12,374 nt of DNA from Bacillota bacterium (GTDB taxonomy: Bacteria > Bacillota > Clostridia > Tissierellales > Sedimentibacteraceae). Each line of letters begins with the position of its first letter. Within the stretch, counting starts at the first letter, position 1. The position numbers and the translations under genes are program-made. The stretch covers positions 1-12,374 of the forward strand of contig JAEXUD010000010.1 of assembly GCA_023453025.1 (NCBI GenBank), read 5' to 3'. Below, one piece after another: positions 6,228 to 12,134 of this stretch. Below the pieces are notes generated by a model. It made no database searches. It had not been told where the DNA came from and was given only the letters and a program-made list of their open reading frames with translations.

Positions 6228-8156
6228 TTATGCTTTCTTCTGACTCATATAATTTAAAAGTCCGCCGTATTTTAACATATCAGTTTGTCTTGGAGAAATT
6301 GCAAGCTCCAATTCATAGATCTTGTTTTTTGTTTTGTTTGTTACTGTAACTGTTTTATTTTCAATTTGCGAAAGCAAATCGCTTATTGCAATTTCATCCA
6401 TTTCGTCAATATCATCATAGTCATTTTCATTAATGAAGGTTAAAGGAATTATCCCGTTGTTTATCAAATTGCTTTTATGAATACGTGCAAATGACTTAGC
6501 CAGTACTGCTTTGATTCCCAGGTACAGCGGAGCTAATGCAGCATGCTCCCTGCTTGAACCCTGACCGTAATTTTTACCGGCAACTATTATGCCGCCGTTA
6601 TTTTCCTTTGCTTTTGCCGGAAAATTCTTATCGACTAACGAAAAGCAATATTCCGACAAGTATGGAATATTTGATCTATATGGAAGAAGCTTTGCATTTG
6701 ACGGCATGATAGCGTCGGTTGTAACATCATCTTCAACCTTAATCAAAACCTTGCCTCCGGTTTCATTTGACATTACATTATTTTTAGGGAACGGTTTTAT
6801 ATTAGGTCCTCTTACAACATCAATATCAGAACCGTCCTCTGCAGGACTTATTATCATGTTATCCTTAATTTCAAATCTTGCCGGCATTTCTATATTTAAA
6901 TTCACATCATCAAAATCATCGACATCTGCGATAAATCCTTTAACAGCCGAATATGCAGCCACCTCAGGACTGACAAGATAAACATCGGCCGAACTTGTTC
7001 CGCATCTTCCCTTAAAGTTTCTGTTAAAGGTTCTTAGAGAAACACCATTGGTGCTTGGTGCCTGACCCATACCTATACAAGGTCCGCAGCCGCTTTCAAG
7101 TATTCTTGCACCGGAAGCTATAATTTTAGCAAGAGCTCCGTTTGAAGCTAACATGGTAAGCACCTGCTTAGACCCGGGCGAAACAACCAGTGATACGTCT
7201 TCATGCACTGTATGACCGTCTAATATATTTGCGACCTTCATCATATCTGCGTAAGAAGAATTAGTGCAGCTGCCTATAGCCACCTGACTAATCTTTGTAC
7301 CTCGTACCTTGCCGACAGAAACTACCGCATCAGGTGAATGAGGAAGTGCAACATTTGGTTTAAGCTCGCTTAAATCTACTGTTATCTTTTCCGAGTATTC
7401 TGCATCTTCATCAGCCTTTAATTCAATAAACTCACTTCCTCTGCCCTGTGCTGTCAAAAATTCCAGAGTTCTTTCATCAGAAGGAAATATGGAGGTTGTG
7501 GCTCCAAGCTCGGCACCCATATTGGTTATTGTTCCTCTTTCGGGAACTGACAGTGATTTCACGCCTTCGCCTGTATATTCAAAAATTTTGTTTACTCCGC
7601 CCTTGACGGTAAAATGCTTCAAAACCTCCAATATAATATCCTTTGCAGTTGAAAACTTGTTTAAATTTCCTTTTAACTCTACATTTACAATCCTCGGCAT
7701 AACTATATTATACTCTCCGCCGGCCATTGCAACCGCAACATCCAGACCTCCTGCCCCTATTGCCAGCATTCCCATTCCTCCACATGTGGGAGTATGGCTG
7801 TCTGAGCCAAGCAATGTATCTCCTGGAACTGAAAATCTTTCTAAATGAACCTGATGACATATGCCGTTTCCCGGCTTTGAAAAATAAATTCCGTGCTTTT
7901 TGGCAACAGTCTGTATATACAAATGGTCATCTGCATTTTCAGGACCGGACTGAAGCATATTGTGGTCAATATATGCCACTGAACGTTTAGTTTTAACCTT
8001 ATCTATATTCATTGCTTCAAATTGCAGATAAGCCATAGTTCCTGTCGAGTCCTGTGTAAGTGTCTGATCTATTCTAATTCCTATTTCATTGCCTGTCTTC
8101 ATCTCACCGGTAACCAAATGATTTTTTATTATTTTTTCTGATAACGTAAGTGCCAT
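6228..8156 (-). CDS. acnA: Aconitate hydratase (compact, Aquifex-type single chain)
   Basis: The 642-residue protein isomerises citrate to isocitrate through cis-aconitate on a 4Fe-4S cluster. Cluster ligands are visible as Cys297 (GSCTNSSYADM) and Cys357 and Cys360 (SGCGPCIGMG). The N-terminal domains carry SDSHTPTCGGMG near residues 118-129. The C-terminal swivel domain includes GKNYGQGSSREHAAL. At about 640 residues it is shorter than the roughly 890-residue AcnA/IRP form and matches the shorter putative-aconitase subfamily of anaerobes and Aquifex. The start ATG follows AGGAGGACTT, whose first bases overlap the stop of the citrate synthase, so translation is probably coupled. A homoaconitase role is possible on sequence alone, but the isocitrate-type dehydrogenase downstream makes citrate the likely substrate. 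The 4Fe-4S centre suits an anaerobe. The gene symbol is functional, not a subfamily claim. Confidence 0.93.
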   Translation of the reverse strand: MALTLSEKIIKNHLVTGEMKTGNEIGIRIDQTLTQDSTGTMAYLQFEAMNIDKVKTKRSVAYIDHNMLQSGPENADDHLYIQTVAKKHGIYFSKPGNGICHQVHLERFSVPGDTLLGSDSHTPTCGGMGMLAIGAGGLDVAVAMAGGEYNIVMPRIVNVELKGNLNKFSTAKDIILEVLKHFTVKGGVNKIFEYTGEGVKSLSVPERGTITNMGAELGATTSIFPSDERTLEFLTAQGRGSEFIELKADEDAEYSEKITVDLSELKPNVALPHSPDAVVSVGKVRGTKISQVAIGSCTNSSYADMMKVANILDGHTVHEDVSLVVSPGSKQVLTMLASNGALAKIIASGARILESGCGPCIGMGQAPSTNGVSLRTFNRNFKGRCGTSSADVYLVSPEVAAYSAVKGFIADVDDFDDVNLNIEMPARFEIKDNMIISPAEDGSDIDVVRGPNIKPFPKNNVMSNETGGKVLIKVEDDVTTDAIMPSNAKLLPYRSNIPYLSEYCFSLVDKNFPAKAKENNGGIIVAGKNYGQGSSREHAALAPLYLGIKAVLAKSFARIHKSNLINNGIIPLTFINENDYDDIDEMDEIAISDLLSQIENKTVTVTNKTKNKIYELELAISPRQTDMLKYGGLLNYMSQKKA

Positions 8157-8164
8157 AAGTCCTC

Positions 8165-9505
8165 CTATATTGCTGCTTCCTTATATTTATTTTCAAATAC
8201 GTAAACACTGCTGAACATTTTCATTTCTTCTGTTGTAATATTGGTTGTTCTGCCGTTTTTATATTCGATATCTATCTTATCCTTTATAGGTATTAACCGA
8301 CTGTCATTTTTTTGCAATTTATCATTTCCTTTTAAATTAAAGTAGCTGTTTATCCAATATGCAATACTTGATATGCCTGAATATGAATTTATTGCAACCA
8401 ATGGCGGCTTACCCAATATTTTTCTCGTATCAAAGCTGTTATAAATTTCTTCATCCTTAAGAAGACCATCCGCATGTATTCCTGCTTTGGTTACATTGAA
8501 TTCCTTTCCTACAAATGGAGTTTTTGGAGGTATCATATAATCAAACTCTCTTTCAAAATAATCTTCTATATCATTTAATACTTCCAAATTCATGTTTTTA
8601 GTATTGCCCTTTATTTGTGCATACTCAATTATCATTGCTTCAAGAGGGGTATTTCCTACCCTTTCGCCTATACCAAATAATGTTGTATTGACAGATGCCC
8701 CTCCGTACAGCCATGATGTTGTGGAATTAGTAACAGTAGCATGATAATCATTGTGACCATGCCACTCAATTGATTCTGAAGGAACACCGGCATAATACCT
8801 TAATCCGTGGATAATAGCAGAAACTGACCTGGGAAGCTCAACACCTGCATGAGAAATTCCTAGCCCAAGCGTATCACATGCTCTGATTTTAACATTAATA
8901 TTGCTTTGTTTCATCATATCCATCAAATTTTTTGCAAGAGGCAATACAAAGCCATAAAAATCCGCTCTGGTTATATCTTCAAAGTGGCATCTTGGAACTA
9001 TTCCATTTTCCAACGCCGAATATGCAACATCCAAATACATTTTCATTGCTTCCTGTCGGTTCTTATTAAGCTTGTTGAAAATATGGTAGTCCGAGCAAGA
9101 CATTAAAATTCCTGTTTCCTTTATTCCCATGGATTTAACCAGCTTGAAATCTTCCTTATTAGCCCGTATCCATGATGTTATTTCGGGGAATTTGTATCCT
9201 TTTTTCATGCAAGCTTCAACTGCATTTCTGTCTTTTTGTGTGTAAAGGAAAAATTCAGTCTGTTTAATTATGCCGGATTCATTATCAAGCTCGTGAAGAT
9301 AATCAAATAATCGCACCATTTGTTCCGTATGCATATTTGTCATTGATTGCTGGCCATCCCTGAAGGTTGTGTCTGTAATCCAGATATTCTCAGAAATATT
9401 CATGGGCAACTGAATATTATTAAATTTTATTTTCGGAATTTCGTCATAAGGAAAAACATCTTTGTACAACTTTGGCTTTAATACTTCTAATGGACTATGT
9501 TTCAT
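8165..9505 (-). CDS. Re-citrate synthase (DRE-TIM metallolyase family)
   Basis: The 446-residue protein probably condenses acetyl-CoA with oxaloacetate to citrate with Re-face stereochemistry, as the unrelated-to-GltA enzyme of Clostridium kluyveri does. The fold is the HMGL-like TIM barrel of homocitrate and isopropylmalate synthases. DTTFRDGQQS at 45-54 supplies Arg49 and metal ligand Asp50, WHGHND at 248-253 supplies His249 and His251, and GIGERVGNTPLE at 278-289 is the family signature. No long LeuA-type regulatory domain follows. The length fits Re-citrate synthases, which automated pipelines often label as homocitrate or isopropylmalate synthase. It is the first gene of an operon with aconitase and an isocitrate-type dehydrogenase, the context that decides for citrate. 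The ATG lies 5 nt after GGAGGT, a strong site. Homocitrate synthase (NifV-like) is the main alternative. Confidence 0.83.
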   Translation of the reverse strand: MKHSPLEVLKPKLYKDVFPYDEIPKIKFNNIQLPMNISENIWITDTTFRDGQQSMTNMHTEQMVRLFDYLHELDNESGIIKQTEFFLYTQKDRNAVEACMKKGYKFPEITSWIRANKEDFKLVKSMGIKETGILMSCSDYHIFNKLNKNRQEAMKMYLDVAYSALENGIVPRCHFEDITRADFYGFVLPLAKNLMDMMKQSNINVKIRACDTLGLGISHAGVELPRSVSAIIHGLRYYAGVPSESIEWHGHNDYHATVTNSTTSWLYGGASVNTTLFGIGERVGNTPLEAMIIEYAQIKGNTKNMNLEVLNDIEDYFEREFDYMIPPKTPFVGKEFNVTKAGIHADGLLKDEEIYNSFDTRKILGKPPLVAINSYSGISSIAYWINSYFNLKGNDKLQKNDSRLIPIKDKIDIEYKNGRTTNITTEEMKMFSSVYVFENKYKEAAI

Positions 9506-9551
9506 GCTACACCTCCGGGATAATTAACATCATTGTATGTGAATTTTATTT

Positions 9552-9565
9552 ATTTATAGTTGCAT
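9552..9565 (+). repeat. 14-bp direct repeat, copy in the operon leader
   Basis: ATTTATAGTTGCAT on the plus strand. It differs at one base from the copy at 9703-9716. It lies downstream of the operon's -10 element, inside the presumed untranslated leader. Confidence 0.6.
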
Positions 9566-9602
9566 TTTTATATTTAATCATTTTTTCTAATTTATATTGT
9601 TT

Positions 9603-9631
9603 ATTATAATTTAACATTGATAAATAGTCAA
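9603..9631 (-). promoter_or_regulatory. Promoter of the Re-citrate synthase operon
   Basis: On the minus strand, TTGACT (9626-9631, 5/6), a 17-nt spacer and TATAAT (9603-9608, 6/6) form a near-consensus vegetative promoter. The start would be near 9597, giving a leader of about 90 nt before the ATG at 9505. Confidence 0.85.
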
Positions 9632-9682
9632 GTTTTATTTATATTTCTTTTATTTAATATTTTGTTTATTTGACATTTTGCA

Positions 9683-9695
9683 ATTTATTTTGCAA
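9683..9695 (+). repeat. Variant copy of the 14-bp repeat, within TTGCAA-N6-TTGCAA
   Basis: ATTTATTTTGCAA is the repeat with one base deleted. It overlaps a pair of self-complementary TTGCAA hexamers (9678-9683 and 9690-9695) spaced 12 bp start to start, upstream of the operon promoter. Confidence 0.45.
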
Positions 9696-9702
9696 CACTT
9701 TC

Positions 9703-9716
9703 ATTTATTGTTGCAT
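9703..9716 (+). repeat. 14-bp direct repeat, copy upstream of the promoter
   Basis: ATTTATTGTTGCAT, 13 of 14 bases identical to the copy at 9552-9565, 151 bp away. It lies 72 bp upstream of the -35 of the citrate synthase operon, next to the terminator of the preceding gene. Confidence 0.6.
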
Positions 9717-9717
9717 A

Positions 9718-9751
9718 TAAAAATAAAACAAAAGCTGAGATATACTCAGCT
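9718..9751 (-). terminator. Rho-independent terminator after the uracil-DNA glycosylase gene
   Basis: A perfect 7-bp stem, AGCTGAG / CTCAGCT (9733-9739 and 9745-9751, 5-nt loop), is followed on the minus strand by TTTTGTTTTATTTTTA. It starts about 10 nt past the stop codon. Confidence 0.85.
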
Positions 9752-9760
9752 CACTCAACT

Positions 9761-10474
9761 TTATCCCAACCAGTTAATTAATTTCATTGTATCTTTGAAA
9801 CAGTTATTTTTCAAAAAATCATCCTCGTATTTTTCAGAGCACATCATAGGATGCCTGCTGATATAAAATTTTCCTTGTTTGATTAATTTACTTTTTTCTT
9901 CGGCTTGCTTCCCCCACAAAAACCAGCTAACCTCACTGTTTTGCTCTGATATATATCCAAGAAGCCTGGTGCTGAAATGTTCCCATATTGCTATATGACT
10001 TCCCGTAATTCCATGCTCAACCGTAAGGTATGTGTTTAATAATAAAACACCTTGCTTTTCCCATGACTTAAATATTTCGTACGGAGGTGCGATATTGAAC
10101 CTTCCTTCTTTTATTTCTTCCTGAATTTCGGAGAATTTCAAAATTTTATCGTATTCATCAATATCGTTATAATTTTTATGCAAGAGTCTGATAATGTTTT
10201 TTAATGACACCTGCCTGAATTTGTCATTCCATGAATTAAGGTCCCCCACTTCAAACGCTCTTCCTGTTGCCCTTCCTTTTTCCGGATAAGGATCCTGTCC
10301 AAGTATTACTACCCTTATTTTATTTAGGTCGCGTTTTAAAAAGCGAAGAACATTTTCATAGTCAGGGTTTATATTCTTTCCTATTTTCTCATCAATAATC
10401 TTTAATTCATCACGTATATCATCACACAAAAACTTATCCCATGATGAATGTGCATCTGTTGGTATTAAGCTCAT
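9761..10474 (-). CDS. Divergent family-1 uracil-DNA glycosylase
   Basis: The 237-residue protein should excise uracil from DNA to start base-excision repair. Uracil-pocket residues of E. coli Ung are kept: Asp61 and Tyr63 in GQDPYP (Asp64, Tyr66), Phe74 in GRAFEV, Asn147 in LLLNTYLTV and His208 in RHPMM (His187). The DNA-gripping loops differ: the residue after the tyrosine is Pro instead of His, the proline-rich loop is replaced by RQVS, the Gly-Ser loop LWGSHA reads LWGKQA, and HPSPLS reads HPMMCS, losing the intercalating leucine. The length is close to Ung (about 230). The start ATG follows AAAGGA, 12 nt after the GIY-YIG gene's stop, so it is the last gene of that operon. It is probably active on uracil but with altered DNA handling. 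Because of the divergence I do not assign the symbol ung. Confidence 0.85.
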   Translation of the reverse strand: MSLIPTDAHSSWDKFLCDDIRDELKIIDEKIGKNINPDYENVLRFLKRDLNKIRVVILGQDPYPEKGRATGRAFEVGDLNSWNDKFRQVSLKNIIRLLHKNYNDIDEYDKILKFSEIQEEIKEGRFNIAPPYEIFKSWEKQGVLLLNTYLTVEHGITGSHIAIWEHFSTRLLGYISEQNSEVSWFLWGKQAEEKSKLIKQGKFYISRHPMMCSEKYEDDFLKNNCFKDTMKLINWLG

Positions 10475-10486
10475 TTTTCATCCTTT

Positions 10487-10831
10487 CTAGTATGGCTGCT
10501 TGTTTTCTTTTGTCAGTTTATCTACCCAGATTGTTTTCATAATTTCAAGTTCTTCACTGTAATCGTTCTTGGATTCATCCTTGTCATATTTAAGGTTTTC
10601 CAATACTTTTATTTCAAAATTTTCAGCCTTATATTTATTCCAGTCTTTTTGCAGTTCCTGGTTCCTAAAACTTCCTGCTTCTAATTGGAATTTGGTACTG
10701 TTAATTTTACCTTTTAAATTTTGAGTTGTTTCTAAATAATACTTGTTGTTTATTTTAGACTGTACAATAAATATACCCATATCAGGCTTCATTTGTTTAT
10801 ACATTTCTTTTAATTCTTTTTTTCTGTCCAT
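10487..10831 (-). CDS. Small degenerate GIY-YIG domain protein
   Basis: The 114-residue protein is essentially one GIY-YIG-like domain. It has a charged N-terminal helix (MDRKKELKEMYKQMK), then GIFIVQSKINNKYYLETTQNL at 19-39, which aligns with the usual GIYxIxNxxNGKxYIGxTxNL pattern. A mid-domain LxxGxxxNxxLQxDW-like segment and an acidic helix follow. Active nucleases use GIY, YIG, an Arg and a Glu; here YIG is replaced by YLE and no clear catalytic Arg follows, so nuclease activity is doubtful. Similar short proteins of unknown role occur in Firmicutes (recalled, not searched). The ATG at 10829-10831 sits 8 nt after AGGCGG; an in-frame GTG at 10840 overlaps that ribosome site and is rejected. 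It lies 33 nt after the preceding gene and 12 nt before the glycosylase, within one operon. Confidence 0.7.
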   Translation of the reverse strand: MDRKKELKEMYKQMKPDMGIFIVQSKINNKYYLETTQNLKGKINSTKFQLEAGSFRNQELQKDWNKYKAENFEIKVLENLKYDKDESKNDYSEELEIMKTIWVDKLTKENKQPY

Positions 10832-10864
10832 AATTCTCACCGCCTTTCAATATTCACCGTTATA

Positions 10865-11344
10865 TCAATAGCCCATTTCCTTCAGTATGCGAGAAAGAGT
10901 TCTCAGCCTTTCACCAATAATTTCACTGTCATCGCTTAATGCCTGGTTGAACAATTTAATATCCTCATCAATTTTTTCATTTTCTATGCACACCTCTACA
11001 GTCATTGCATCTCCCTGCAACCCTACTCTGTCAATTTGAGGGTTGCTTGGGTCATATAATTTTTCATATCGGTATGCTTCTCTGAAATACAGCTGTGACC
11101 TGCAAATCAATATGGCCAAATCCAACACTCTGTGAAGAGGAAGCTCCTCCGACTGTCTCGACCATTTTTCCCCTGTATATCTCCAAACCTTGGCAGATAT
11201 GTCTACCTTTCCTCTGTCATTCCATTGTGCGAGACCAAGCGAAAGTCCCTTTGCATCTGTGTTATATGCATTTCTTCCATCAACATTTTCATAGTTTTCT
11301 GTAACTATTACAGGTTTATGTTTTAATATAGTTGGTATTTTCAT
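10865..11344 (-). CDS. Conserved uncharacterised protein, possibly DUF6530 family
   Basis: The 159-residue soluble protein has no signal peptide and no membrane segment. It has an N-terminal strand-rich part (KPVIVTENYENVDGRNAYNT, about 10-29), a tract LSLGLAQWNDRGKVDISAKVWR (34-55), and EKWSRQSEELPLHRVLDLAI (59-78), then helices with many charged residues. I associate this pattern with a clostridial family of unknown function (DUF6530) from memory, with moderate confidence. No catalytic motif is evident. The ATG follows AAGGAGT. It is the first gene of the unit with the GIY-YIG-like protein and the uracil-DNA glycosylase, under a clear promoter. The context hints at DNA repair or nucleic-acid metabolism, but nothing in the protein itself shows this. 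Confidence 0.75.
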   Translation of the reverse strand: MKIPTILKHKPVIVTENYENVDGRNAYNTDAKGLSLGLAQWNDRGKVDISAKVWRYTGEKWSRQSEELPLHRVLDLAILICRSQLYFREAYRYEKLYDPSNPQIDRVGLQGDAMTVEVCIENEKIDEDIKLFNQALSDDSEIIGERLRTLSRILKEMGY

Positions 11345-11360
11345 AATTACTCCTTATATA

Positions 11361-11384
11361 TATTTACTTGTTTACTTATTTACT
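11361..11384 (+). repeat. Three tandem copies of an 8-bp unit in a 5' leader
   Basis: TATTTACT-TGTTTACT-TATTTACT on the plus strand (AGTAAAYA three times on the transcribed strand). It lies between the promoter and the ribosome site of the 159-residue gene, so it would be in the untranslated leader RNA or serve as an operator. Confidence 0.75.
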
Positions 11385-11396
11385 AAACTACTAAAT

Positions 11397-11425
11397 ATGA
11401 TAATATAATCTTAATGATTTGTCAA
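11397..11425 (-). promoter_or_regulatory. Promoter of the DUF6530-like / GIY-YIG / glycosylase operon
   Basis: On the minus strand, TTGACA (11420-11425, consensus), a 17-nt spacer and TATCAT (11397-11402, 5/6). The predicted leader is about 45 nt. Confidence 0.8.
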
Positions 11426-11439
11426 TATGATTATTAATG

Positions 11440-11473
11440 CAAAAAGCCTGACAGTGAATACCGTCAGGCTCAG
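11440..11473 (-). terminator. Rho-independent terminator of the secreted-protein gene
   Basis: The stem AGCCTGAC / GTCAGGCT (11445-11452 and 11463-11470) extends inward by three further pairs to an 11-bp helix with a 4-nt loop. On the minus strand it is followed by TTTTTGC. It lies about 20 nt past the stop codon. Confidence 0.9.
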
Positions 11474-11489
11474 GTTATTGGCAACTTTA

Positions 11490-12134
11490 TTATTGAGCTG
11501 TTTTTTTCTTGAACAATACAGCTCCAAGTACGATTGCAGCAACTGCTCCAACTGCAATAACTATTGGAGATACTCCTTTTTCTTCCTCAATCGGAGCATT
11601 GATAATCTTCGCATCATCAGCTAAATCTTCAGCTTCAGAATCAACCGGAGCGCTTACAACCCCTGCTTCCTCCACATCTTCCTCTGTTTCGCCTACTATT
11701 TGAGAATAATCTGCTAATTCAGACGGATCCATAACAACTCTCGGATCTGGATTTTTATCATTCAATTCAGGATTATACTCCAATGTCACAGCCATCATTC
11801 CTTCAACAACATTAACAGTGTCATCTGCTAAAAGTTTAGCTAGTATATCTGCATTCTCAGGAGTATACGGTGTTATACCAACTTCTATATAGCCTTCACT
11901 CACTCCTGTGTGAGTAATGAATACATCCTTTTCTTCTAAATCCTTGGCATACTCCTCAAACAGAAGCTTATCTATTTCAGCCTGCTTTGCATACAATTCT
12001 TCATCAACTGCAGTTACTTCAATGGAAACGGGTTCATCCATATTTTTATTTGTATCAGCAAATGCAAAACCCATGGATGCTATTGATAAACTTAAGCTCA
12101 GTGATAATATTTTTAATAATTTTTTCTTAAACAT
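11490..12134 (-). CDS. Secreted, C-terminally membrane-anchored acidic protein of unknown function
   Basis: The 214-residue protein has a typical signal peptide: MFKKKLLK, then a Ser/Leu-rich hydrophobic core, with likely cleavage after FAFA (about residue 26). A charged helix (about 45-69) precedes a compact beta-alpha-beta-looking segment (71-118, VFITHTGVSEGYIEVGIT and onward). An acidic linker of about 60 residues rich in Glu, Asp and Ala follows (125-186). The C-terminus is one hydrophobic helix (188-207) followed by FKKKTAQ, as in cell-surface anchors, but with no LPxTG sortase motif, so it probably stays in the membrane with its body outside. I do not recognise a named family. From memory, similar segments occur in other clostridial exported hypotheticals. 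The ATG follows AAAGAGGT. It is monocistronic, with its own strong terminator. Confidence 0.85.
   Translation of the reverse strand: MFKKKLLKILSLSLSLSIASMGFAFADTNKNMDEPVSIEVTAVDEELYAKQAEIDKLLFEEYAKDLEEKDVFITHTGVSEGYIEVGITPYTPENADILAKLLADDTVNVVEGMMAVTLEYNPELNDKNPDPRVVMDPSELADYSQIVGETEEDVEEAGVVSAPVDSEAEDLADDAKIINAPIEEEKGVSPIVIAVGAVAAIVLGAVLFKKKTAQ

Noticed and set aside
6589..6981. 130-codon open frame on the plus strand inside aconitase
   Set aside because: It is antisense to a well-conserved enzyme, has no ribosome site or recognisable motif, and its composition is that of a shadow frame.
7489..7848. 119-codon open frame on the plus strand inside aconitase
   Set aside because: Antisense shadow of conserved aconitase domains, with a proline/serine-rich composition typical of such frames.
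8165..9505. Labelling the first operon gene as 2-isopropylmalate synthase (leuA) or nifV
   Set aside because: There is no LeuA-type C-terminal regulatory domain, no leucine or nitrogenase genes nearby, and the downstream dehydrogenase has isocitrate-type substrate residues.
9591..9620. GlnR/TnrA-type site (TGTTA...TAAACA) overlapping the citrate synthase promoter
   Set aside because: The spacing and the second half do not fit TGTNA-N7-TNACA; the resemblance comes from AT richness.
10832..10840. GTG start giving three extra residues on the GIY-YIG-like protein
   Set aside because: The GTG overlaps the AGGCGG ribosome site, which is correctly spaced from the ATG at 10831.
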